From NCBI RefSeq assembly GCF_012911875.1, contig NZ_JAAXKZ010000054.1, positions 1 to 37,535 of the forward strand: 37,535 nucleotides of DNA. Direction: 5' to 3'. Shown piece by piece: positions 1 to 7,582 of the stretch (its first letter is position 1; each line of letters begins with the position of its first letter). A program made the position numbers and the translations under genes. The notes beneath the pieces are model-generated. The model saw only the letters and a program-made list of their open reading frames with translations. It did no database searches and was not told the DNA's origin. The stretch is from Pseudonocardia bannensis (lineage in GTDB: Bacteria > Actinomycetota > Actinomycetes > Mycobacteriales > Pseudonocardiaceae).

Positions 1-357
1 TCGCCGGAGCAGCCGCAGCGCCGCGGGTGGGCGTCCGCCGAAGCCCTCCGCCTCGAGCGCCGCGACCAGGATGCGAGGCAGGTCCCGGGCGCGCGGGAAG
101 GCCACGAACCGCGGTGCCCAGACCGGCTGCATGAGGCCGTAGGCCAGGAAGTAGCCGCTGGCCACCGCGGCGACCGCGGCGAGTGAGGCACCGAGGTCGA
201 TGCCGATCAGGACGAGCAGCGGGGCGAGAGCGAACCGGTCGCAGGTGCTGGTCAGCGCGGCGAGCTGGAGCAAACGCAGCCGGCGGTTCGCGTCGGGAGC
301 CGCAGCGGTCTCGGGGGTGAGCGCGGCGGCTTCGGTGGCGGCGCGATCGTGAGGCAC
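1..357 (-). CDS. N-terminal part of an MFS transporter, continuing outside the window; possibly chimeric
   Basis: A GTG at 357 with GGAGG about 10 nt upstream opens a frame that runs off the window after 119 codons. Residues about 28-82 read like the first helices of a major facilitator family protein: a short basic N-terminus, then TM1 and TM2 ending in a YFLAYGLMQPVW segment, typical just before the MFS motif A loop (G-x-L-S-D-R-x-G-R). That loop is missing. After the W the sequence turns into a charged stretch (PRFVAFPRARDLPRIL...) that does not look like an MFS helix bundle. The gene may be truncated and fused to foreign sequence, or it may be an atypical transporter. It is divergent from the acyl-CoA ligase. 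The overlapping ATG-started frame (start near 368) is out of phase with the hydrophobic sequence and was not used. Confidence 0.45.
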   Translation of the reverse strand, partial: MPHDRAATEAAALTPETAAAPDANRRLRLLQLAALTSTCDRFALAPLLVLIGIDLGASLAAVAAVASGYFLAYGLMQPVWAPRFVAFPRARDLPRILVAALEAEGFGGRPPAALRLLRR

Positions 358-579
358 CCGTCGACCATCCTCCGGGTGGCAGCGCGACGCCGCATCGGGT
401 CGGCGTGAGCCTCGCCACGAGGGTGCGTGGTGGTGCCGGGCGGGCCACCTCGGGCCTGCACGGGCCGTCCCCGGCCGGAGGCCTTGATCGCAGCCCGGTC
501 CCGGCGACAGCATGGGCTCCCAGCGCCGGTCTGCCCGGCGGCCCCGCCGACGACGCCGTCGAGGATGCAGAGGACGCCC

Positions 580-2163
580 GTGCCCGTGACCGAACCCGCC
601 CGTCCCGCCACCATCACCGGTCGCGGCATGACCATGAGCGACCTGCTGGCCCGGCACGCCCGAACCACCCCGGACGCGATCGCGCTGCGGGACGCGCGGG
701 CCGCCCGCAGCTACGGCGAGCTCGACGAACGGGTCATCCGGCTGGCCAACGCCCTCGCCGCCCGCGGGGTCGAGGCCGGGGACCGGGTCGCGGTGCTGGG
801 TCTGAACAGCATCGAGGTGCTCGAGGCCTACTTCGCCACGCTGCGGCTCGGCGCGATCTGTGTCCCGGTCAACTTCCGGCTGGTCGCCGACGAGATCGCC
901 TACCTGCTCACCGACAGCGGCGCCGTCGCCGTGGTGGTGGACGCCGGACTGGCTCCGCAGGTCGAGAAGGCCCGGGGGCAGGCGCCGGCGGTCGGCTCGG
1001 TGATCACGATCGACGGGGACTACGAGGAGGCGCTGGCCGCGGCCTCGGACACCTACACCGAGGTGCCCGTCGCGGACCACTCCCCCGCCTACATCATGTA
1101 CACCTCGGGCACCACCGGCCGGCCCAAGGGCGCGGTGCTGACCCACCGCAACCTGCTGCTGCACGCGTTCAGCAACATGGCGCACCTGGGCACCTCGAGC
1201 GACGACCGGGTGTGGCTGTCCGGGGCGCCGCTGTTCCACATCGCGGGGCTGGCCGGGATGCTGCCGTCGCTGATCACCGGCGGCCGCACGATCATCCCGC
1301 CGTCCGGCGGCTTCGACCCGGTCGCGACGGTGCGCCTGCTGGAGGCCGAGCGGGTGTCGTCCTGCTTCTTCGTCCCGGCCCAGTGGGCGGCGATCTGCGC
1401 GGTACCCGACATCGGCGAGCGCGACCTCTCCACGTTGCGCCGGATCTCCTGGGGAGCCGCGCCGGCGTCGACGGCGCTGCTCCGCACGATGATCGACACC
1501 TTCCCGCAGGCCGACGTCGTGACCTCGTTCGGGCAGACCGAGTGCAGCCCGGTCACCTGCACGCTGCGCGGCGAGGACGCCCTGCGCAAGATCGGCTCGA
1601 TCGGCATGCCGATGGTCAACGTCGAGGTCCGGGTCGTCGACGAGGAGATGAACGACGTACCCCGCGGCGAGGTCGGCGAGATCGTCTATCGCGGGCCGCT
1701 GGTGATGACGGAGTACTGGAACAAGCCGGCCGAGACCGCGGAGGCCTTCGCGGGCGGGTGGTTCCACTCCGGTGACCTCGTCCGGCAGGACGCCGACGGC
1801 TACCTGTACGTGGTCGACCGCAAGAAGGACATGATCATCTCGGGCGGCGAGAACATTTATTGCGCCGAGGTGGAGAACGTGCTGGCCGGGCACCCGCAGA
1901 TCGCCGACGTCGCGCTGATCGGCGTTCCGGACCCGAAGTGGGGCGAGACGCCGCTGGCGGTGATCGTCCCCGCGGATCCGGCCGACCCGCCGACCGAGGC
2001 CTCGGTGGAGGCCCACTGCCGCGAGCACCTCGCGTCCTACAAGCGGCCCCGGGAGATCGCGATCGTCGAGACGCTGCCGCGTAACCCGAGCGGCAAGGTG
2101 CTCAAGACCCGGCTGCGCGAGGAGCGGGCCGCGGGGGCGCTGGTCTCCCGTCCGGCCGTCTGA
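580..2163 (+). CDS. Acyl-CoA synthetase (FadD-type fatty acid/aryl-CoA ligase)
   Basis: Member of the ANL adenylating superfamily that activates a carboxylic acid with ATP and joins it to CoA. Visible motifs: the ATP-binding loop YTSGTTGRPKG, the A5-like SFGQTECSP, the hinge region WFHSGDLVRQDADGYLYVVDRKKDMI (split here as WFHSGDL and VVDRKKDM), and the catalytic lysine in NPSGKVLKTRLR near the C-terminus. About 527 residues from GTG 580, normal for the family. I chose GTG 580 because AGAGGA lies 5 nt upstream. ATG 565 and ATG 628 are alternatives; the conserved part begins at MTMSDLLARHARTTPDAIAL (ATG 628). The substrate cannot be read from sequence; the sequence resembles medium/long-chain FadD proteins of actinobacteria. 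The next gene starts about 15 nt after its stop, so the two are probably co-transcribed. Confidence 0.85.
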   Translation: MPVTEPARPATITGRGMTMSDLLARHARTTPDAIALRDARAARSYGELDERVIRLANALAARGVEAGDRVAVLGLNSIEVLEAYFATLRLGAICVPVNFRLVADEIAYLLTDSGAVAVVVDAGLAPQVEKARGQAPAVGSVITIDGDYEEALAAASDTYTEVPVADHSPAYIMYTSGTTGRPKGAVLTHRNLLLHAFSNMAHLGTSSDDRVWLSGAPLFHIAGLAGMLPSLITGGRTIIPPSGGFDPVATVRLLEAERVSSCFFVPAQWAAICAVPDIGERDLSTLRRISWGAAPASTALLRTMIDTFPQADVVTSFGQTECSPVTCTLRGEDALRKIGSIGMPMVNVEVRVVDEEMNDVPRGEVGEIVYRGPLVMTEYWNKPAETAEAFAGGWFHSGDLVRQDADGYLYVVDRKKDMIISGGENIYCAEVENVLAGHPQIADVALIGVPDPKWGETPLAVIVPADPADPPTEASVEAHCREHLASYKRPREIAIVETLPRNPSGKVLKTRLREERAAGALVSRPAV

Positions 2164-2178
2164 GGTTCCTATGCTCGG

Positions 2179-3660
2179 GTGGTGCCCGATCTCGATCCCG
2201 AGGAGTTCCGCCGGCTCGGCCACCAGCTCGTCGACTGGGTGGCCGACTACCGTGCCGGTGTCGCCGACCTTCCCGTGCGCAGCGAGGTGGCGCCGGGCTG
2301 GGTCCGGTCCCAGCTGCCTGCCGAGCTGCCCGAGGAGCCACGTCCGCTCGACGCGCTGCTCGCCGAGGTCGACCGCGTCGTCGTGCCGGGTACGACGCAC
2401 TGGCAGCACCCGTCGTTCTTCGGCTACTTCCCGGCGAACGCGTCGCTGACCTCGCTGCTCGGCGACATGCTCTCCACGGGGCTGGGCGTGCAGGGGATGC
2501 TCTGGTCGACCTCACCGGCGTGCACCGAGGTGGAGCAGGTGCTGCTCGACGGGCTGGCCGGCGCGCTCGGGCTCGGCCCGGAGTTCACCTTCGCCGGCGG
2601 CGGCGGTGGGTCCATCCAGGACTCGGCCTCGTCGTCGGCACTGGTGGCGCTGCTGGCCGCCCTGCACCGGTCGTCGAAGACCCGGGCGTCCGGCGAGGGG
2701 TGGCGCGAGACCGGCGTCGACGGGACCGAACGGATCTACGTGACGGCGGAGACGCACTCGTCGCTGGCCAAGGCCGTCCGCGTGGCGGGGCTCGGCGCCC
2801 GGGCGCTGCGGATCGTCGACCCCTCGCCCGGCTCGCTGGCCATGTCCCCGGCCGCGCTCGCGGCGGCCCTGGCGGCCGACGCGGCCGCCGGGCTCCGGCC
2901 GATCCTGGTGTGCCCGACCGTCGGGACCACCGGCACCGGCGCGATCGACCCGGTCCGCGCGGTCGCCGAGGTGGCCCGCGAGCACGGCGTCTGGGTGCAC
3001 GTCGACGCCGCCTGGGCCGGGGTCGCCGCCCTGTGCCCGGAGTTCCGGGACCTGCTCGACGGCGTCGAACTCGTCGACTCGTTCTGCACGAACGCCCACA
3101 AGTGGCTGCTCACCGCGTTCGATGCGTCGCTGCTGTGGGTCCGCGACGCGACGGCGCTGCCCGGCGCCCTGTCGATCACCCCGGAGTACCTGCGCAACGC
3201 GGCGACCGACTCCGGCGACGTCGTCGATTACCGCGACTGGCAGGTCTCGCTCGGCCGGCGGTTCCGGGCGCTCAAGCTGTGGACGGTCGTGCACTCCTAC
3301 GGGCTGGCGGGGCTGCGGGCGCACGTACGCGAGCACGTCGCGTTGGCGGCGGCCTTCGCCGACCGCGTCCGGGAGGATCCGGGGTTCGCGCTGGCTGTGG
3401 AGCCGTCGCTGGCGCTGGTCTGCCTGCGGGTGGTCACCGGCGGCGGGGACGCCGCCGACGACGCGGCCTCCCGCAGGGTGCTGGAGCACATCAACGCGAG
3501 CGGCGCGGCACTGCTGACGCACACCGTCGTCGACGGCCGGTACGTGATCCGGGTGGCGATCGGATCCATGGCGACGACGAAGGAACACGTCGACGCGTTG
3601 TGGGCCCAGCTCGTCGCGACGGCCGCGCAGGTGCGGGCGGAGGTCGCGGCGGCGGGGTGA
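2179..3660 (+). CDS. PLP-dependent group II amino acid decarboxylase (aromatic-L-amino-acid decarboxylase family)
   Basis: Cytosolic fold-type I PLP enzyme that decarboxylates an amino acid, probably aromatic, to the amine. The PLP lysine is in NAHKWLLTAFDAS. The aspartate that pairs with the pyridine nitrogen is in HVDAAWAG. The histidine that stacks on the cofactor is in TAETHSSLAKA. The N-terminus (EEFRRLGHQLVDWVADY) and the HPSFFGYFPANAS segment are typical of DDC-like proteins. It is 493 residues, close to the usual 470-490. Two tandem GTG codons (2179, 2182) can start it; GAGG overlapping the previous stop is the only nearby ribosome site. Substrate choice (Trp, Phe, Tyr, DOPA) is not determined here. 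It follows the acyl-CoA ligase closely and ends at a strong hairpin. Confidence 0.87.
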   Translation: MVPDLDPEEFRRLGHQLVDWVADYRAGVADLPVRSEVAPGWVRSQLPAELPEEPRPLDALLAEVDRVVVPGTTHWQHPSFFGYFPANASLTSLLGDMLSTGLGVQGMLWSTSPACTEVEQVLLDGLAGALGLGPEFTFAGGGGGSIQDSASSSALVALLAALHRSSKTRASGEGWRETGVDGTERIYVTAETHSSLAKAVRVAGLGARALRIVDPSPGSLAMSPAALAAALAADAAAGLRPILVCPTVGTTGTGAIDPVRAVAEVAREHGVWVHVDAAWAGVAALCPEFRDLLDGVELVDSFCTNAHKWLLTAFDASLLWVRDATALPGALSITPEYLRNAATDSGDVVDYRDWQVSLGRRFRALKLWTVVHSYGLAGLRAHVREHVALAAAFADRVREDPGFALAVEPSLALVCLRVVTGGGDAADDAASRRVLEHINASGAALLTHTVVDGRYVIRVAIGSMATTKEHVDALWAQLVATAAQVRAEVAAAG

Positions 3661-3669
3661 GAGCCGTGA

Positions 3670-3720
3670 GGTGCGGCGGCCGCGCGGAGTCGCAAGAGAC
3701 CTCGCTGCGGCCGCCGCACC
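3670..3720. terminator. Perfect 14-bp inverted repeat after the decarboxylase
   Basis: Arms 3670-3683 (GGTGCGGCGGCCGC) and 3707-3720 are exact reverse complements with a 23-nt loop and no T-run. It begins 10 nt after the decarboxylase stop and lies between convergent genes, so a bidirectional, GC-rich actinobacterial-style terminator is the simplest reading. Confidence 0.6.
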
Positions 3721-3838
3721 GGACCGCGTACCCCCGCCGCGGGGCGGGCGATGCAGTCATGATCTCGAGTCGTCGCGGGACCCGCCGAGTTCCCGGGAGA
3801 TCAGGAATCGCGTGAACGGCGTCGGCGGCGGTCGGCCG

Positions 3839-4438
3839 TCAGTCCGGGATGCCGGCCGGCGTCGGCACCACGACCCCGAACAGGTCGGCGATCGCCGCGA
3901 GGCTGGCGGCCTGCAGCGCCGACGCCGGGACCGCGCCGCCCCCGACGTCGGGCAGCGCGCGGGTGGCCGTCGCCCCGGCCACCACGGTCGGTCGGTAGCC
4001 GAGGCTGAACGCGCCACGGGCGGTCGAGTTGACGCACATATGGGTCATGAAGCCGGCCAGGATCAGGTCGCGGGCCGGGCCGTTGCGCAACTGCTCGTCG
4101 AGCCCGGTCTGCACGAACGCGTTCGGGAAATTCTTGACGATCACCGGCTCGCCCTCGCGTGGGGCGACCCGGTCGACGATCTGCCCGATCTCGGCGCGGA
4201 TGTCGTACGGCGTGCCCTCCCCGGAGTCGTGCTGGATGTGGATCACCGGGATGCCGGCCGAGCGGGCCCGGTCGAGCAGCTCGGCGGCCTGGTCGAGGGC
4301 GCCCTGAACGCCCTCGAGTTCCATCACGCCACGCGTGTAGGTGTTCTGACAGTCGATCAGGACCAGCGTGGAGTCGGCGAGCTTCGCCGGTTCGGCCGGA
4401 AGGTTGTTGAGCTGTCGCAGGGTCTGCGGCTCGGACAT
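3839..4438 (-). CDS. Isochorismatase-fold cysteine hydrolase
   Basis: A 199-residue protein of the isochorismatase-like hydrolase superfamily. The catalytic triad is visible: Asp in LVLIDCQNTY, Lys in VIVKNFPNAF, and the nucleophilic Cys in GFMTHMCVNSTARGA, preceded by the usual non-proline cis-peptide region. ATG 4438 has GAGGAG 7 nt upstream. A longer frame exists upstream but it is antisense to other genes. Family members cleave isochorismate, nicotinamide, N-carbamoylsarcosine or similar amides. The THMCVNSTAR form is the common uncharacterised type rather than a clear EntB or PncA. There is no 2,3-dihydroxybenzoate pathway beside it, so I do not link it to the siderophore. It converges on the decarboxylase and stands alone. 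Confidence 0.85.
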   Translation of the reverse strand: MSEPQTLRQLNNLPAEPAKLADSTLVLIDCQNTYTRGVMELEGVQGALDQAAELLDRARSAGIPVIHIQHDSGEGTPYDIRAEIGQIVDRVAPREGEPVIVKNFPNAFVQTGLDEQLRNGPARDLILAGFMTHMCVNSTARGAFSLGYRPTVVAGATATRALPDVGGGAVPASALQAASLAAIADLFGVVVPTPAGIPD

Positions 4439-4548
4439 GTCGAGCTCCTCTTCTCGGGGGCGTCGATCCGCATCATCGTCGGATCCGCAGACCTGGGCAG
4501 CCCGCCAATGGGCTGTTGGCTTCGCGAAGTGACGAGCCGGGGCCGGTG

Positions 4549-4714
4549 GCGGCCGTCGCGTCGGCTGCCCTGATCGACCTGCGGTTCCTGTCGATGGGGC
4601 CGGCGGTCGGGCCCTACCTGCGCGGCGGGCGTGGCCCGGTTGCGCCGCGCCCCGGTCCTGGTGGCGATCCTCTGCGCAGTCGCGGCCACGGCCGGGCTCC
4701 GCCTGGCCCTCTGA
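4549..4714 (+). pseudogene. Relic of an AzlC/AzlD branched-chain amino acid exporter
   Basis: Two short pieces in different frames resemble this two-gene exporter. At about 4564-4629 the sequence SAALIDLRFLSMGPAVG matches the conserved AzlC segment usually written like VNLRFLLMG-LAP. After a frame change, 4630-4714 encodes VARLRRAPVLVAILCAVAA ending with a stop, like the last helix of AzlD. Everything between (most of AzlC and the start of AzlD) is gone, which implies an internal deletion. There is no usable ribosome site. This rests on remembered family sequence and needs a translated search. Confidence 0.45.
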
Positions 4715-4731
4715 CGGGGCGGCGGCCGCCG

Positions 4732-5244
4732 TCACTCGGGCAGGTGGCGACGGGACAGCACGCCGTCGAGCGAGAAGCGGCTGGACGGCCAGCGGGCCAG
4801 CAGGACGGCGAGCACGAGCAGGGCTGCGTCGCGGGCCAGCTCGAACCCGTAGGTCGGACTCTCCCCGGCCGCCAGCTCTCCACCGGTCCCGAAGCAGCCG
4901 CAGTCGATCCGCAGCCCCCGGATCCACGCCGACGCGATCCCGACCACGAAGGCCGCCATGAGCAGCACCGAGACGATCGCGGCGACGCGCACCCCCAGTC
5001 CGACGAGCAGCAGCACACCGAGCGTGATCTCGGCCAGCGGCAGACCCGCGCCGATCATCTGGGCGCCGATCTCCGGCAGCAGCCGGTAGGCGCGCACCGC
5101 GCGCACGGACTCGTCGAGGTCGCCCACCTTCAACGCGCCCGCGACGATCCAGACCACCCCGAGCACCAGCCGGACCAGCGTGGAGGCCCACGGCACCCAC
5201 TCCCCGGAGGGCCGTAGCGGCGACGCCGGGCGCAGGACGCGCAC
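4732..5244 (-). CDS. MauE/DoxX-like integral membrane protein
   Basis: A 170-residue protein with four predicted membrane helices (about residues 20-40, 62-85, 88-112 and 135-155) and a loop motif IDCGCFGTGGE between helices 3 and 4. The CGCFG signature is typical of the MauE subgroup of the DoxX superfamily, thought to support disulfide/redox chemistry at the membrane (MauE in methylamine dehydrogenase maturation). Start is GTG 5244, one base after the stop of the anti-sigma gene, so translation is probably coupled. The location suggests a function within the same sigma/anti-sigma regulon, perhaps redox-linked; that is inference. Confidence 0.75.
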   Translation of the reverse strand: MRVLRPASPLRPSGEWVPWASTLVRLVLGVVWIVAGALKVGDLDESVRAVRAYRLLPEIGAQMIGAGLPLAEITLGVLLLVGLGVRVAAIVSVLLMAAFVVGIASAWIRGLRIDCGCFGTGGELAAGESPTYGFELARDAALLVLAVLLARWPSSRFSLDGVLSRRHLPE

Positions 5245-5245
5245 G

Positions 5246-6001
5246 TCAGGCCGCGTCCTGCTGCGCGACCGGGGTCAGACCGCCGCCCGCCGTGCCGATG
5301 CGACCGGCCGGCTCCGATCTCGGGTCCGATCTCGGGTCCGAGGCCCTGCCGGACGTCGTGGGCCGGCCGATCCGGCCACCCGGCGCGTCCCCGCCACCGC
5401 CGCGTGTGCGGCGTAGGCCGATCACGAGGAGGAGACCGATCAGGATCAGGCCGTGGCCCGCCAGCCGGGCCGGGTCCACCCGCTCCGCCAGCAGGTCCAT
5501 CAGGCTCAGCACGCCGAGGACCCCGACGAAGGCCCCGACCACCGGTACCAGACCCGAGGCCCGTGTCGAGCTGCCGGCGACCCACAGGAACCCGACCGCC
5601 AGGGCGAGGTTCCATGCGGAGCTCTCGTTGGAGAAGTGCGCCGTGCTCGCCCCGGCGAGGTCGACGCCGTGGTGCGCCGGGCCGGACGTCCCGGTCAGCA
5701 CGACCCCGTTGATCGCGAGGGCGAACTGGCCCAGGCCGACCGCCGCGAGCGCGACCCGCATCACCATCGGCCATCTCGGACGCCGGGGCCGCGGGGCCGC
5801 CGCGAGCACGGCCGCGGCCAGATCGGGGCCGGGCTCGGCGACGCGGGTGCGGGTGAGCCTGGTGACGTGCGCAGCCCGGTCGGCGAAGAGCCGGCAGTCG
5901 GCGCACCCCTCGACGTGGGCGTCGACCGCAGCCGACTCGCCCGGGTGCTCCTCGCCGTCCAGTCGGGCCGACAACGCCTCCCGGCACTCCGCGCAGTTCA
6001 C
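5246..6001 (-). CDS. Membrane anti-sigma factor with N-terminal zinc finger
   Basis: A 251-residue protein starting at GTG 6001 (VNCAECREALSARLDGEE). The N-terminal 70 residues form a ZAS-type anti-sigma domain: an early CxxC pair (NCAECRE) and the H-x3-C-x2-C motif HVEGCADC. Then come four hydrophobic segments (about residues 82-105, 135-150, 156-180 and 188-205) and a Gly/Arg/Asp-rich, probably cytoplasmic C-tail. The histidine-and-two-cysteine motif normally clamps an ECF sigma factor at the membrane. It is divergent from the ECF sigma gene at 6071 with only 69 bp between, so that sigma factor is the expected partner. The open frame extends upstream to 6760, but that part is antisense to the sigma gene and was excluded. 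Confidence 0.8.
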   Translation of the reverse strand: MNCAECREALSARLDGEEHPGESAAVDAHVEGCADCRLFADRAAHVTRLTRTRVAEPGPDLAAAVLAAAPRPRRPRWPMVMRVALAAVGLGQFALAINGVVLTGTSGPAHHGVDLAGASTAHFSNESSAWNLALAVGFLWVAGSSTRASGLVPVVGAFVGVLGVLSLMDLLAERVDPARLAGHGLILIGLLLVIGLRRTRGGGGDAPGGRIGRPTTSGRASDPRSDPRSEPAGRIGTAGGGLTPVAQQDAA

Positions 6002-6070
6002 ACCAGTCAGGTCGTTCGCCGGGGCCTCCCGGTTCCCGGGCAACCAGGTGAGCGGGGCTACGCTCGGCTC
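6002..6070. promoter_or_regulatory. Divergent promoter region of the sigma/anti-sigma pair
   Basis: Only 69 bp separate the two start codons. On the minus strand a GGGAAC element (6033-6038) could be an ECF-type -35 for the anti-sigma operon, and on the plus strand GGCAAC at about 6039-6044 lies 16 nt before CGCTCG. Both resemble ECF-type GGAAC / CGTC elements, so autoregulation is plausible. The exact elements are not certain. Confidence 0.35.
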
Positions 6071-6652
6071 GTGGCCGATCGTGGGGACGATGAGATCACC
6101 GGCTGGGCCCTGGCCGCCGGCCGCGGCGACAGGGTCGCCCTGACGGCGTTCGTGCGCGCGACGCAGCGCGACGTGCACCGCTTCCTGGCCCACCTGATCA
6201 ACCCCCGGGAGGCCGACGACCTCGCCCAGGAGACGTTCCTGCGCGCTCTCGGCGCGTTGCCGGGATTCGCCGGGCGCTCGGGCGCCCGGACCTGGTTGCT
6301 CGCCATCGCGCGCCGGGTCGGGGCCGATCACCTGCGCGCGGCGGGTCGCCGGCCGCGGACCAGCCCGGTGGACGACTGGGACGCGGTCGCCCGCGTCGAA
6401 CCGCGGCCCGCCGCGGTGCGCTCCGGTGTCGACGAGGGCATCGCGCTGCGCGCTCTCATCGAGAAGCTCGACACCGACCGACGCGAGGCGTTCGTACTCA
6501 CCCAGCTGCTGGATCTGAGCTACGCCGAGGCCGCGGAGGTCTGCGGTTGCCCGATCGGCACGATCCGCTCGCGGGTCGCCCGCGCCCGGGAGGATCTGGT
6601 GACGGCGATGCAGGCCCCCGCCGAGCCGCGCCGACGGATCTCCGGAGTCTGA
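6071..6652 (+). CDS. sigC: ECF RNA polymerase sigma factor, SigC-like
   Basis: A 193-residue sigma-70 family protein of the ECF group. Region 2 contains DDLAQETFLRALGALPGF and ARTWLLAIARRVGADHLR; region 4 contains REAFVLTQLLDLSYAEAAEV followed by the helix-turn-helix CGCPIGTIRSRVARARE. Order and wording closely follow Mycobacterium tuberculosis SigC as I remember it ([47 protein letters not shown]). GTG 6071 gives an N-terminus of the same length as SigC. In M. tuberculosis SigC is linked to copper acquisition; whether that holds here is unknown. It is divergent from a membrane zinc-finger anti-sigma gene, its likely inhibitor. Confidence 0.85.
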   Translation: MADRGDDEITGWALAAGRGDRVALTAFVRATQRDVHRFLAHLINPREADDLAQETFLRALGALPGFAGRSGARTWLLAIARRVGADHLRAAGRRPRTSPVDDWDAVARVEPRPAAVRSGVDEGIALRALIEKLDTDRREAFVLTQLLDLSYAEAAEVCGCPIGTIRSRVARAREDLVTAMQAPAEPRRRISGV

Positions 6653-6823
6653 ACGTCGCACTGCGCCATCCTCGGCCCTCATTTCCTTAACCGCCACCGT
6701 CAGCGCCAGCAACACGATCCCCGCCGGCCCTGCCGGCGCCCGCAGCCACGACTCCAGCACCTCGCGACCCTGGGCGGCACGTACACGGTGAACCGGTGCC
6801 GAAGAGGGGCTCGGCGACGACCG

Positions 6824-7149
6824 ATGGCGTACACCACCGCTGAACTGGTCGCCCAGCTGCGCGAGAGCGGCGGCTCCACGCGGCGGACCCCCGGCAGCAC
6901 CCCGATTGACCCCTCATGGACCTGGTCATCCACGGCCAGGACATCGCGCGGCCACTGGGTCGACGCTACGTTTCGCCGCCGCAGGTAGTAGCGGCCTGCC
7001 TCGCCTACGTCGCCACCAACAGATTCATGGGCGGGCCGCGGCGGCTGTCGGGAGTGCGGCTGGTCTTCACCGACACCGGACGGGCCCTGGGGGATGGCGC
7101 CGAGCTGCGTGGGCCCGGGACCACGGTGGTGGCCGAGCGCCTGAGCTGA
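6824..7149 (+). pseudogene. Broken mycothiol-dependent maleylpyruvate isomerase-family gene (one-base frameshift, 5' end lost)
   Basis: The first piece (6824-about 6912) reads AYTTAELVAQLRESGGSTRR...TPID. The second (from about 6912, frame shifted by one) reads MDLVIHGQDIARPLGRRYVS and goes on to a C-terminal LVFTDTGRALGDGAELRGPG. Together they match the C-terminal half of the TIGR03083/MDMPI family, where DLVVHGQDIARPLGR is a hallmark. The frame changes at a run of four Cs in ATTGACCCCTCATGG; a fifth C would restore ID-P-LMDLV. The usual N-terminal third with the metal-binding histidines is absent upstream. It is therefore a pseudogene, unless the C-run is a sequencing error. Confidence 0.7.
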
Positions 7150-7229
7150 ACGGCCAACTCGTCACTCGGGCTCATGCACGCGCCAGCGGTGCGGTACGCG
7201 AGCCTGGCGATCCTCGAGTCCTGCACACG

Positions 7230-7286
7230 GTCGAGCGCACGATCTCGTGGCTGCGGTTCACGAACGTCCGCGTACGGGGAGACCGT
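7230..7286 (+). pseudogene. Remnant of an IS5-type transposase C-terminus
   Basis: A 19-codon stretch reads VERTISWLRFTNVRVRGDR. It resembles the end of IS5-superfamily DDE transposases, where V-V-E-R-T-x-x-W-L-x-x-F-R-R-L-x-V-R-x-E carries the catalytic Glu. There is no matching sequence on either side and no terminal inverted repeats that I could see. It is short, so the call is tentative. Confidence 0.4.
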
Positions 7287-7582
7287 TGGCCGAGTTGCAC
7301 GAGGTGATGCAGGCGGCGATGGGGTGGACCGACTCGCACCTGCACGAGTTCGACGTCGGTGGGATCCGGTATGAGCAGCCGGGTCCGGACTGGGATGTCG
7401 GCGAGGTCGGTCACGGAGCGAAGGCCAAGCTGTTCCGCCTTGCTGGGCAGGGCGACCGGCTGGGCTATGTCTACGATTTCGGCGACGGCTGGACCCACAC
7501 CCTGACCGTGGAGAAAATCTTGGCCCCGGAACCGGGGGTGCGCTCTCCGCGGTGCGTGTCGGGGCGTCGGGCGTGTCCGCCA
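7283..7582 (+). pseudogene. Truncated pRiA4b ORF-3 / IS1096 TnpR-like gene
   Basis: About 100 codons read PLAELHEVMQAAMGWTDSHL, then an HEF-x-x-GG-x-RY segment, then YVYDFGDGWTHTLTVEKIL and a terminal PRCVSGRRACPP. This is the conserved core of the PRiA4_ORF3 domain (found in the TnpR passenger gene of IS1096-like elements and in chromosomal copies). The N-terminal strand (normally ...PIWRRVEVP...L) is missing, and after RACPP the family's GG-x-x-GY-x-x-(F/L) continuation is lost in unrelated sequence. With the fragments on its left it marks a decayed, recombination-prone stretch. Confidence 0.6.

Noticed and set aside
3839..4438. The isochorismatase-like gene as part of a catecholate siderophore pathway
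   Set aside because: No isochorismate synthase, 2,3-dihydro-DHB dehydrogenase or aryl-AMP ligase is nearby, there is no aryl carrier domain, and it lies far from the iron-regulated genes without an iron box.
3839..5200. Isochorismatase-like protein with a 250-residue N-terminal extension
   Set aside because: The extension is antisense or intergenic sequence without similarity. ATG 4438 has an excellent ribosome site and starts at the normal family N-terminus.
5246..6760. A 504-residue anti-sigma protein with a long N-terminal part
   Set aside because: The first half is antisense to the sigma factor gene. The zinc-finger domain begins at GTG 6001.
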